DNA from: Trichinella spiralis
Lineage: Eukaryota; Nematoda; Enoplea; Trichinellida; Trichinellidae
Assembly (NCBI GenBank): GCA_000181795.3
Contig: CM012954.1
Span: 12,637,871-12,701,870, forward strand
DNA length: 64,000 nucleotides
Reading direction: 5' to 3'
Position numbers and translations under genes: made by a program. The notes under the pieces are model-generated. The model saw only the letters and a program-made list of their open reading frames with translations. It was not told the DNA's origin and ran no database searches. The stretch's first letter is position 1, and each line of letters starts with the position of its first letter. This document shows positions 1 to 13,387 of the stretch, in pieces.

Positions 1-591
1 TTTTTTGAAATATTAATTTACAATTAATTATCATTCCTCTGTTTGCATTTTTCAAATTTCTTGACAAATTTTCCAAAAAAATTAGCATTTTCTTCTTTGT
101 ATGAAAATACTTTTACAAAGCAATTTTATATAAACTATATATGAAAAATATGATCGTTTTGACTTTTCATCGATTTTAAACATACCAAAATGTGATCTAG
201 TTTAATCATTTATTCATATATATATAATAACGATTCCGGCTGTTCGACTGACGCTTTTCAAACGCACAGCTTGCCAATGCGCCAAGGTGCTGAATTGAAC
301 CTCTCTTGTTCCCTCAAATTGACGCTCATTATTGTTCGTTATCGCCCCCAATCCCGTTGGGAAAGCTAATTCCACGTTCGATGCGTATGCAAAACTTCCA
401 CATACATAAACACACGATTTTACTATTCATTATCGTTTATAGAATTACTTTTTTTTCAAAATCAAAAATTAATAAACATAATTTTTCAACATAATTCGCC
501 CAATTTTGAGCACTATCCTCGCCGTCTGCTGAATAAAGCCAACGGCAAACCGATTGTCTTGCTATAATAATAATAATACAATTGATGATTT
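1..591. other. Left edge, no supported gene
   Basis: AT-rich flank downstream of the minus-strand prefoldin gene. A minus-strand AATAAA (209-214) could be a distant poly(A) signal for that gene. The segment from about 235 to 400 is less AT-rich than its surroundings. It holds a minus-strand open frame of about 70 codons (about 214-434) that has no ATG and no family I recognise. Confidence 0.5.
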
Positions 592-1347
592 TTAATCATT
601 TCTGCTATTTCGATTCGAATTCCCTTTAATCTCTCTTATTCTTTCGCGTACACTTTCTTCGGCTTTTTGAATATTAGCTTCGATTTCTTTCGTTTTGGAC
701 TAAAATTTAAAACTTCACTTCACTTCATTCAAATCAAATTAGTCATATCGAAAAAAGAATTCTATTTTTTTTTCATTTCAGTTTCCTCATAATCAACCAC
801 GAAACGTTCATCGTGAATAATTTATAAACATGTATAGAAATATGACTTTGGAAAAATCGATCATTTAATTAATGAAAAACACTAGATTCAAATATTCCAT
901 ATGAATTGTAAGTAATAAGAAGAGATAGCTCAGTTTGAAATAACAACTTCTCCTTTTTGATCATTTGCATCTTTTCAATTAATAACTTGTTTAATTTACC
1001 TGCAATTCACTTATTCGAACTTCACAGTGTTGATTTTCTTCGACAAAATGCTTTTCAAGTTCTGCCGAACTGTACAACACAAACATCCGACCAATGCCTA
1101 TATACTTGTTGTGCCCGGCTGTATTCTGCAATTCGTTGCGTACCAATTTGATTTGTCGGATTTTGTTGTGATGATAATCCAGAGCACAGTTTATCTGTCT
1201 TTGTAGAGGTTTCGAGGCATTTTTCACGGCCTGTAAATTTTCGAAAGCCTCAAAGAAAAATGCAACCGATATTCAATATTTTCAAACTGCATGTTAACTT
1301 GAAATGGTTACTCTTTTCAATTCGGCGTCCGCTCCTTTGGCAGCCAT
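592..1347 (-). CDS. pfd-1: Prefoldin subunit 1 (beta-type prefoldin)
   Basis: Subunit of the hexameric prefoldin co-chaperone, which hands unfolded actin and tubulin to the cytosolic chaperonin. Three coding exons on the minus strand, read downwards: 1347-1312, 1230-1000 and 699-592 (stop TAA at 594-592). All junctions are GT-AG in phase 0. The predicted product is 124 residues, against about 122 for animal PFDN1. The central exon carries the family hallmark GIGRMFVLYSS, corresponding to the beta-hairpin GVGRMF region of beta prefoldins. It is flanked by heptad-like helices, and the last exon gives the second coiled-coil helix (EANIQKAEESVRERI). The start ATG at 1347 opens MAAKGADAELKR. It is transcribed divergently from the FAAH gene, about 0.9 kb away. 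Identification rests on motif, length and helix-hairpin-helix layout. Confidence 0.88.
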
Positions 1348-2271
1348 ATTTCGGCGGAAAAAATTGAAAAAAATCAAAATTCTCTTTCAATAACGATGAA
1401 ATTACGGTTCTTTTACAATATATAATAGGTCTGATTAGAAAATATACTGTAATTTAATGAAAATCATGTCTAATTTGATGTCAGAATAAAGTGTATCATA
1501 ATTAGATAAAAATTTTTTGAATAAGACAATTCACTTATCAGTATTAAATTTCGTGTTGTATGCTGAATTAGTATACGTTTTGTGAATGCAATAGAAAACT
1601 GTCATTTAGTCATCGTCAGGTCTAAAATAAGCAATGAATAATTATTTTGAAAAAGTAATAAATTACACTGCAATTATTTTGATGGTAAATTTCAATAATT
1701 TTGTTATACTATTTTGTCATGAATAAAACTTTTCATCTTTCGAGCGTGACAAAAATTGAACTTTCTACCTACTTGGCAGTCCTCTTTTTTCGCACCTGAA
1801 ATACAGTCTTCTTTTCTATTTACGTGTTGGCATTTTTGTTGGTCGTATAACTTTTAAATTGAAAGAATATTTTAAAAATTCATCAAGAAACATCACTGTG
1901 TGACAAAGCGAAGGTAAATATAAGAGTAGTGCAATTTGGCATTTGATATTTTTGAAAAATATTTAAATATTTCATTTCGACGTTATTATTATATTTACAT
2001 TTAGATGAGTTATCAGGTTGTTTTATTTTAAATTTGTATTAACGGAGTATTGAAATCACCAACTGTAAACATTCGTAATTGGATGTTGTTGAATTATTAT
2101 TTGCTTATATTTGTTTTCCATCGTTCAATCACCGCTTGTTCTGTGTGTGTGTGTGTGTGATCAACGTTTATTTACATTTTGCTGATTCATTTCTTGTCAG
2201 GTTGATGCTTGATAAATGGCGTAAAATATCGTATAAATAAACGTGATTGACTTTTTTTGCATTTAGAAGAG
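1348..2271. other. Divergent intergenic region (prefoldin / FAAH)
   Basis: Must contain the promoters of both divergent genes, but no clear core element was recognised. It includes a short (TG)n tract near 2142-2158. A strong splice acceptor, TTTTTTTGCATTTAG, ends at 2266, five bases before the FAAH start codon. This fits either a 5' UTR intron or a spliced-leader addition site. Confidence 0.5.
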
Positions 2272-4344
2272 ATGTTCCACTTGGGGATTGATTCTTGTTG
2301 TTGTTGTTGGCAAATTTTTTTTACTTGCTTCGCGAGTGCTTTATTGGCGTATATTATATTTGGTTGCTTCAAAAGGCGCAACTTGAACAAAGCGGTGTTG
2401 GAACGTCGGCAACAGTTTGCCGATTCGAAAGCTGCTTTGAGGAAACGTCTAGCCACAACGGATACTGTACAATTGGAGAAGCGTCGGCTGATTGTACAGT
2501 TGAAATTTTCTGATCTTACTGGTGAGAAGTTTAAATTTGTACAAATTTGATCGTTTTCAACAATCTATTTTATCAGTGTCACTTGCTTTGATCATTTCTG
2601 AAACTAGTTTAAAATTTTCCATTTCCTATCCCAACGTATAGTTGAAATAATCTTTATTATTATTATTATTAATTATTTTGGCACAATTTAAGATGAAAAA
2701 TGTGAGATCAATTTTCAGAGAAATTGCAAAAAGGTGAACTGTCCGCCGTTGATGTGCTGCATGCTTACCAGTGGCGTGCGTTGACAATCTGTGACGATAC
2801 AAGCTGCAATTGCGTGGTTGAATTTCTCGATGAAGCGGAAGAGTTTGCCAAACAGCTCGACCATTTGTACAATAAGGATAGCAACATTGCAAAACCTCCA
2901 CTTTTTGGTATACCGATCAGTGTTAAAGAATCAATTCAAGTACAGTAAAATATATGTGCATATATTAACAAGCTTTTAATTCATTCCTCCATTCAGATCA
3001 AGGGACACGACAGTACCAGGGGATATGTTCGTTCCTTGAATCAACAGGCGAGTGAAAGTGCAAATTTGATACGCTTGTTGCAAGATGCGGGTGCTGTGCC
3101 ATTCGTACGGACCAATGTTCCACAGACGTTGCTGTCATTTGCCTGTTCCAATCCAATATACGGTCGTACGTCGCATCCGACTCATTCCAATCGCACATGC
3201 GGTGGTTCTTCGGGAGGGGAGGCGGCGTTGATTCGTCTTTTCGGTTCTGTATTAGGTTGAAAAGTTGTGAAAATTTGCATTTGCTTTTCCCCTATTATTT
3301 CAACAGGTGATTGCAGGTGTGGGCAGTGACGTCGGCGGCAGTATACGCGTGCCGGCCCATTACAGCGGTGTAGTTGGCTTCAAGCCGACTTCGGATCGCA
3401 TGACTCAGCTGCGTTCGGTGGCTTCGATACCGGGCAGACCGATGATGTGCGCGACGGCGGGTCCGATGGGTCGGGACGTGCACAGTTTGGTGATGTTCAT
3501 GAAAGCGCTCCTAGACAAGCCGATGTTCGACAGTGATCCGTACGTGATGCCTGTTCCGTTCCGAGACGAGATTTTCCGGTCGACCGAACCGCTGACCATC
3601 GGCTACTACGAGACCGACGGCTTTTTCGACGCGTTGCCTTGCTGCCGTCGCGTGGTGAGCAAGACCAAGCAACTGCTGGAGCAGGCCGGACACCGGTTGG
3701 TCCCTTTCCAGCCGCCGGATATTCCGTTGGCGGTGAGCTTGATCGTTCGCTCGTGCGTGGTCGACGGCGGCCAGTACATCACTGACCAACTGGCCGACGA
3801 TCTGGTCGACCCGTGCGTTCGACTGATTCACATCCTCTATTGCACACCGGTTCGGCTCCGCCACTGGCTCGGCAAGCTTGTCCGACCGTTGGATGCGAAA
3901 AGCGCCCTGCTGCTGGGTTCGTTCGCGTCGTCCACTGCCGACTTGCGCCGGGCCTACGAGGCTATCGGTCACTACAGAACTCTGTTCGTCGAACGATGGA
4001 AACGTGCCTCGCTGGACGCGCTGATCTGTCCCCCGCATGCCGTGGTCGCGATGCCGGACCACGTCATGGCCCGGCTCATGTCCGTGGTCAGCTATTCGGC
4101 TTTGTACAATCTGCTCGACTTTCCGGCCGGCAGTGTCCAGTGTTCGGTGGTGTCGGACCGGGATGAGCAGAGTGTCGAAGATGAGTACAACGTTCGCGAC
4201 TTAAGCGCCAAGCAGGTATTCCAAAATTGTCGAGTCGGCTCAGGGTCGGTGGGTCTGCCGGTCGGCTTGCAGTGTGTCACTTTGCACGGCCAAGATGAAC
4301 TCTGCCTCAGACTTATGGCTGAAGTTGAACGACTTTGGTCGTAA
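2272..4344 (+). CDS. faah-1: Fatty acid amide hydrolase (amidase-signature serine hydrolase)
   Basis: Integral membrane hydrolase that cleaves fatty acid amides such as anandamide and other N-acylethanolamines. Exons: 2272-2521, 2719-2939, 2997-3255 and 3317-4344, with phases closing exactly. Product 585 residues (human FAAH is 579). An N-terminal hydrophobic helix (about residues 8-28) is the expected membrane anchor and is followed by a basic stretch. The complete amidase Ser-Ser-Lys triad is visible: Lys153 in GIPISVKES, Ser228 in CGGSSGGEAAL and Ser252 in GSDVGGSIRVP. Each lies 11 residues after its mammalian equivalent. In intron 3 I chose the acceptor at 3316 over the one at 3306, because it restores the family spacing between the two serines. 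The last exon is over 1 kb, intron-free and clearly more GC-rich than anything around it. A possible poly(A) signal AATAAA is at 4603-4608. Confidence 0.93.
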
Positions 4345-4961
4345 TATTGCCATCGCATCAATTCTACTGCCATCGTCGGTTAGTTTAGTTGGTCGATTAT
4401 TTATTATTTGATTTGATTGTCAAGTTCCAATACAACAGTGTGCATGCGGTTTAGAAAAGAAATTTCTTTTTCATTCATAATCTTTCTTCGTTTCTTTTTT
4501 TTCACACTTTTCACAATTTTGCTTTTGTTTTTCACTGAATGGGAAGAGTTATTTATTATCTGTTGGAAGAGGGCAACAAAGCCCTGGCATGATGCGTAGG
4601 GTAATAAAAAGAAAGATCGACCTTGCTGATTGATTCAACAGAGAGTGAGAGAGAAGCGGGTAAATGTCCGGCGATGGTCAACTACGATGGTCGTCACAAC
4701 ATGGTTGGCCAAAACCGGCAGCCACAAGTCCGAATGGTCAGTCACGTGCAGCTTGGTCGTCTTCGGTGCGGTAAAGGACCTTCAAGTCACGTGAGCAGCC
4801 CAGTGACCGGCCAATGTCCGAAAATTGAACTGTTCTCTTGTGTCATTGTTTACTTGGACAAGCCTTTTCTCTCTCTTTCTCTCTTCAAAGGCAGAAATTG
4901 CTCAGTTTGGAAAAACATCCCCCGCTGTGGCTTGATTCTGCTCTTCTGCCCCTGGAGAATA
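4345..4961. other. FAAH 3' region and caveolin upstream region
   Basis: Holds the FAAH 3' UTR with a putative AATAAA (4603-4608), followed by the caveolin 5' region. The caveolin frame stays open upstream from about 4623, with an in-frame ATG at 4674. This could extend the caveolin N terminus by 96 residues. The extension is cysteine-rich and unlike caveolins, so I treat it as 5' UTR. Confidence 0.45.
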
Positions 4962-5901
4962 ATGCCTTCTGAAAATAAGTCACCTAGCGAAATGGAAATT
5001 CAAGAAAATTGCCCCAACGGAAAAAGCAAACCCAACAACAACAGTCAGATGAATAAAAACGAAATAAAGGTAAAATTCTTCTTTTTATTTTCTCTTAATG
5101 AAAATTCAACCAAAAAAATGCAAATAATACTTGTGTAGCTTTTATTCTGATTGCAACAGAGCAGTGCATGAAATTCCAGTTGTAGCAATGAACGAAATTT
5201 CACTTACCTACCAGCAGTCTGTAAAAGTGAAGCAATTTAAATAATTAATGAATTTTTGAATTGAAAAAAAGCAAGCAAAATACATTTCACCATTGTTCGT
5301 TCAAATTGTACAAAAAATTTACAGGATTAATAATAATTATTATTAATAATTTTGCAGATTCAGTTCGACGAGATCGTTGCTGAGCCGGATCAAAGTTTGC
5401 GCAGCATCAGTCACGTTTGGAACGTCAGCGTGAAAGTAAAAAAATAGTTCTTTTTCAAAAAAAAACTCTTCACCTATCTCATTATAATGTAAATTTAAAG
5501 CATAATCACTCACCTCTGTTTCAGATTTTCCAATTTACTTCGCAGTGGTGCTATTGGATATTGTCGGCGTTGTTGGCGGTGCCGTTCGCGATCCTCTGGG
5601 CGGTGGTGTTCGCATTCAGCAGCTTCTTCAACGTCTGGTGCACGCAGCCGTTGATCAGAACCGTGGGAAAATTTTTCCTCTCTATTTTCCAGGTAACATA
5701 TTGCCACACTATAAAACTTTGCTCAATTCAAAACAAAAACAACAAACCAAAAAAAATTTCAAATCACACGTTCAGGTATATGAGAAAATTGTCCTCTGTT
5801 TGTTTGGTCCTATTGGACAGGCGTTTGGTCGATGTTTCCAAAATGTACGATTGTATACAGTGAAATCGCAAAGCCAACAACCCCCATCGGGAAATGTATG
5901 A
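4962..5901 (+). CDS. cav-1: Caveolin
   Basis: Membrane scaffold that inserts as a hairpin into the cytoplasmic leaflet and forms caveolae or caveolin-rich domains. Exons: 4962-5069, 5358-5435, 5525-5692 and 5776-5901, all phase 0, giving 159 residues (vertebrate caveolin-1 is 178). A polar, Asn-rich N terminus leads to FDEIVAEP (residues 39-46), the counterpart of the caveolin signature FEDVIAEP. The scaffolding segment and a long hydrophobic intramembrane stretch follow (about residues 70-100, rich in Trp and Phe). The C-terminal segment ends with VYEKIVLCLFGPIGQAFGR and FQNVRL, matching the conserved caveolin tail. The start ATG at 4962 is the most family-like; 4674 is an alternative. AATAAA at 5938-5943 probably ends the transcript. 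The gene is convergent with the ELAV gene. Confidence 0.93.
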
Positions 5902-6410
5902 ATTCGATGAAAAATTATAAACATAAAACAAACAAATAATAAACCCAGAATAATAATAATAATAATAATAATAGTCTACTTTTTCTGATTAACATAATAC
6001 AAATAAAAGTATAAATAATAATTGTTATATGTAATGGAATGAAAAAAATGCAAGTGCAAACAAAAAGAACATTAAAAAATACATATAACAAAAATGATTT
6101 ATTTTAGGCATGATAATGATGATAATAATAATAATAATAAATTATAAGAATAAGATAGATTCAAAAAAATGCTTCCATAATGTATGATGTAATTTATAAT
6201 TTTTGGGCGGCATTACTGTTCTGGCAAAACAAAAAACTGTATTGAATAATAGAATCCGTGAAAATATGCAGAGGGATGGATAAATAAATCAAACAAATTG
6301 GATGAAGAAGATGGATGATAAAATATCACTATAATATATATATATATTTATATAAATATAATGAAATCAACCAAAACTTGAAATCAGAATAGCACGCGAC
6401 CGTGGGTCTA
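5902..6410. other. Convergent 3' region (caveolin / ELAV)
   Basis: Very AT-rich 3' UTR space with (AAT)n tracts near 5949-5973 and 6118-6140 and an (AT)n tract near 6333-6350. A plus-strand AATAAA (5938-5943) serves caveolin. A minus-strand AATAAA (6098-6103) fits the ELAV gene. No coding sequence seen. Confidence 0.6.
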
Positions 6411-9381
<2,971 letters not shown>

Positions 9382-9967
9382 CTAAACATGCTGCTCTTCC
9401 TTAAGTTGATTTTCCTCCTGCTTGGTGTCCAAACTGAGGGGTTCTTCAAAAATAATATAAGCTTGTTTGACACCTTCCAGTTGTAGTTCCAAGTTCAAAT
9501 GCCACCTGAATATAGCGCATTAATAAAGCTGACGGTCTGAATAAATACTCACCTATTATCAACTTTCTTCCCTCGAATGACCAAAACACCTGCATCTTTT
9601 GTGCCAACAACATTCAAGTTCCACTATTATAAAAAGAAATCACTGGTTACAGAAAACAGGAATATTCTTACTTGACATGTATGATCATTAACATAATTCT
9701 TTTTTAGATCATACCATCGTACTGCTCCAATTTTTACTGGAGAGCCAAGAGCATTTACAGCTTTTTCATGATGACTGAACAATTCTAGAGCTCGGTTATG
9801 AAATGGCAATTTTGTTAGATTTTCTAAAACACATAAATAATTGATAATAAATAATTCGAAAGCGTTTCCTGACATTTACCTTGAATTTTTTGGTTCAAGC
9901 AATAACAAGACCCGCATATGAATACACTGCTACAAACTAGCAGACCATTAATTGTTTGCTTTGAAAA
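9382..9967 (-). CDS. COA1-like mitochondrial inner-membrane protein (5' end unresolved)
   Basis: Resembles COA1/TIM21-type cytochrome c oxidase assembly factors. Exons on the minus strand: 9967-9880, 9823-9672, 9623-9553 and 9505-9382 (stop TAG at 9384-9382), with phases closing. About 144 codons are visible; animal COA1 is about 146 residues. A single hydrophobic segment (INGLLVCSSVFICGSCYCL) near the N terminus is followed by ALELFSHHEKAVNALGSPV, which matches the helix before the COA1 beta-domain. A WNLNVVGTKDAGVLVI...WHLNLELQLEG core and an acidic tail follow. The start is uncertain. An in-frame ATG at 9985-9983 is separated from this frame by a TAG at 9970-9968, and that TAG also forms the AG of a possible acceptor. 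A short upstream exon may therefore supply the ATG. TIM21 is the main alternative family. Confidence 0.6.
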
Positions 9968-9985
9968 CTAGATCAAAGAATTCAT

Positions 9986-10840
9986 GAATCAAAAGTGCTC
10001 GCTTAAAAAACAACAGTATTGCACTTTCTGGATTTCAGTGGTGTTTTAAATTGATAAATTATCAACTGCTTAATTAATTCAAACACAGAACTAGTTGAAT
10101 GTGAATCTTCATTTGCTATGCTTCACTCTTCATTAAACAAATATTAGTATATCATTGAATATAACTTTTTTGAACATTGGAAACCGGAAAATAAAAAATT
10201 ATGCAAAACTTTTATCCCTATTCAAGAGTACAGTGCAGACCGAGTCTAATAAAATGTTATAAATTTATTTGTTAACCATTTCTTAATTTAAATCAATATT
10301 TATAATAAATACCTTAAACATTTGAAATTTTCCACACAAAAATATTAATTCGGAAAAAATGCTTTTTACCCAGTACCCACTTTGATCATTAGTATTATTT
10401 TTCAGTTGAGTAAAGTATACTGTATTATCATAAACGCAGGGTTTTATTTCATGCGGAGATATTAGCCGTAATTATTGCATTTTTATGCTATGACAAATTA
10501 TATATTTTTACATCACCTAACATTTTGAATAGTGTATTCAATATATGCAAATACAATTTAATTCATGCAATTATCGAGATTCATCATTAATATGAATATG
10601 GATTGAAAGTTGTTTGGTTGTTTTTACTTTCCCCCCATAAAACTCACCACAATAAACTAATTTGTGTTGATAACAATAATTTCAAAGGATTTTTAATAGT
10701 TCATAAGTCAAACAGATCGGTTTTGAAAATTAATATTTACCTTAATAATCATATTGTATTACTGTAAATGAATTGCAGGTGACTCTATAATATTTACTTT
10801 CATACTTTAGTGTACAAATTTATTTCATCCAACAGATTTA
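9986..10840. other. Intergenic, AT-rich
   Basis: Separates the divergent COA1-like and VPS26 genes. It probably holds both promoters and perhaps the missing first exon of the COA1-like gene on the minus strand. The sequence CATCCAACAG, ending at 10835, is a splice-acceptor-like site five bases before the VPS26 ATG. Nothing else recognised. Confidence 0.5.
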
Positions 10841-12873
10841 ATGGTATATGAAAATAATATTTAATTAATAACAATGTAAAGTATTTTCATATTTAGTCTT
10901 TTTTTCTGTTCGGGAAATCTGCCGACATTGATATTCGACTGGATGGTTCGGACGTCAGGCAAACAGTAAGAGTCGAAGGAGATGATGGAAGTTTTCAAAA
11001 CTGCTTTTTGTATTACGATGGCGAAAGTATAAGTGGCACAGTATGAAATAATTGATTTTTTTTAATTCTTTGCAAGTTTCTATATGCATTTTAAAGGTGT
11101 TCGTTCGCTTAAAAAGGCCAGATCAAAAGCTTGATCACAATGGGATAAAAATCGAATTTATTGGCCAGATTGGTAATGCATAATTTTCATTGATGAAATT
11201 AATTTTATTTCTTTTATTAATTTAGAAGTTAATTATGACCGAGGCAATCACAATGATTTTATTTCAATGTGCAAAGATTTGGCTCAACCTGGAGAACTGT
11301 ATCAAAGTGCGGAGTATCCTTTCGAATTTGCACGTGTGGAGAAGCCATATGAATCTTACAATGGATCTTATGTTAAATTAAGGTTAGTAGTTAGTTCTTT
11401 TGATTTGATTGCAAAATTTCTTTTTTTTTGTCATATTAATTTACATATGTTTGTGAAAATTTATAAGTAATTCAGTAAATCAGTGGACGTGAAATGTTTT
11501 GCAGGTATTTTCTTCGTGTCACTATTGCCAAGCGTATTTCCGATATTGTTCATGAAATGGACATTGTTGTGCATACGTTGTCTGTTTATCCAGAGGCAAG
11601 TGACTGCATTAAGATGGAAGTTGGAATTGAAGACTGTTTGCACATTGAATTTGAATACAACCGTTCGAAGTATGTGTAAATCTAAAGTGAAAAATTCTAA
11701 ACTCTTCTCTTTAATCAATAATAAAATTGTAATGATTTTTTTAAATAAGTTACATAAAATGTATTGTTTGTTTTAGATATCACTTAAAGGATGTGATTGT
11801 TGGCAAAATTTATTTTCTCTTAGTTAGAATAAAAATCAAGCTCATGGAAATTGCAATAATTAAGCAAGAAAGCATCGGAACAGGTATTAGTTTGTTGTGT
11901 TTTTTTAATTTTTAATTTTATCAGACTTTTTAATAGGAGCTAATGTATATCCTGAAAATACTGCAATAGCAAAATATGAAATAATGGATGGTGCACCTGT
12001 TAAAGGTAAACAACAGTTCGAAGCATGAAAATGTTAACTTTAATGTTTCGTTGTAAACACTGTGACTAGCACGTGCAGTTAGTTTTTGAAATTAAGTTTA
12101 ACAAGTAATTGTATTTATTGACGGCAGATTTTATGTAGCATGCGGAAATAAGAATACATCTGAAATACAATGTTGTATAAATAGCGTGCAGTGGTGACTG
12201 TTTTATCATGCACGATTTTTGTATTTGCATTCCATTTTGATTACAGTAATATTTTATACTTTATTTTCTTGTTTGATGAAAGGAATTTTAAGTAGTTTAA
12301 GTTGAAGTAAATTTCTTTTTTTTAATTAAGATGATTATTTCAAATGAATTCATAATCGGGTATAAATGAAAAATAAACATTTCAATGGAATTTTTTTAGG
12401 AGAATCAATTCCAATACGTTTGTTTTTGTCTGGTTACAAATTAACGCCAACTATGCGGGATGTGAATAAGCGATTTTCAGTGAAATACTTTTTGAATCTA
12501 GTACTTGTTGATGAAGAAGACAGGCGTTACTTTAAGCAGCAGGCAAGTAGACGGTCGGAGTTGTTTAAACTTTGATGACATCATCATTGTTTAGGAAATA
12601 ATTTTGTGGAGAAAAGGTGATAATTTGACAAGAAAAGGGGCCCCATTTCCAGCACAATCCCAAGTGATGGCCATCAAAGCGGATGGTGCCAATTGTGATG
12701 GCAAACAGCCTGTTGGAAGTGAAAGTGTGGAGGATGTTCCACCTTCTGAACCAACGCCTCCGTCTGTCGACACGAACGATGATGATTCGGATGTGGTGCC
12801 GGTAAATGGAATAACAACAAGCGTACAATCCACTGTTGCAGAAGAAGCGGCAGTTTCACCATCCCAATGTTGA
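10841..12873 (+). CDS. vps-26: VPS26 retromer core subunit
   Basis: Arrestin-like subunit of the retromer complex (VPS26-VPS29-VPS35), which recycles cargo from endosomes to the Golgi or plasma membrane. Exons: 10841-10843, 10897-11040, 11097-11172, 11226-11382, 11505-11669, 11777-11883, 11937-12005, 12400-12542 and 12595-12873. Product 380 residues (VPS26A is 327). The core is very highly conserved: KMEVGIEDCLHIEFEYNRSK, KYHLKDVIVGKIYFLLVRIK, KYEIMDGAPVKGESIPIRL, LVDEEDRRYFKQQEI. The first coding exon appears to be just the ATG; joining it to 10897 gives MSFFLFGKSADIDI, close to the fly start MNFLGFGQSADIEI. The intron after 12542 starts with GC (CAG|GCAAGT), since the coding phase and the QQEI junction require it. 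The C-terminal tail (about 75 residues) is acidic, Pro/Ser-rich and unconserved. Confidence 0.93.
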
Positions 12874-13387
12874 TTAGTAACTCTGTTTTATTTTATATGC
12901 GACTCTTATTTTTTTTCCCAATTTCACAAAATTTATTTTGTCACTCTTTCGAGCCTACGCTAAAATTTAAAAGAATCATCTCATTTTGGTACTGATTCTT
13001 TTCAAAAAGAAAATGAATATGCATATTCCAAATGCATAATCTCGCCTTATAAAGAAATGAGCTGTCTCGTGGGCGTCGAACAAGGTTAATGTAATAATAT
13101 GTGATTTAAAAATTGTTTTCGATTATGGTATGCTTCCTATATGTGTACGGTTTTTTTTTCTTAAATTTTACTCGTACCCTGATAATATTATGAAGTAATT
13201 TACAGGAAAAAAGAATTTTTTTAATGAAATTAAAAATTACATTTTGTTCATCATATTGTTTGATTGATCAAACGGAAAGAGTTTCTTTCTCAGCAATGGC
13301 TTGTTATTTTTGTCAGATGTTTGGTTGTTAACTTCAAAGAATCCACATTTAGGATTTAATATTTTCTTTCAGCCAAAAGCGACGACA
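12874..13387. other. VPS26 3' region / MON2 5' region
   Basis: 514 bases between two genes on the same strand, with no other gene seen. A typical acceptor (TTTTCTTTCAG) ends at 13373, 14 bases before the MON2 ATG. This suggests a 5' UTR intron or spliced-leader site, and the VPS26-MON2 order could allow co-transcription. Confidence 0.5.

Noticed and set aside
3511-4062. 183-codon open frame on the minus strand
   Set aside because: Lies antisense to the GC-rich FAAH exon. GC-rich codons leave antisense frames open by composition. Arg/Gln/Val-rich, with no family resemblance.
4623-4961. 96-residue or longer N-terminal extension of caveolin
   Set aside because: In frame and open, but not caveolin-like. 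The ATG at 4962 gives a normal family length. Mentioned only as an alternative start (ATG 4674).
11461-11776. Overlapping frames of 85 and 97 codons in the VPS26 gene
   Set aside because: Shadows of VPS26 exon 5, which is nearly invariant in its own frame (KMEVGIEDCLHIEFEYN).
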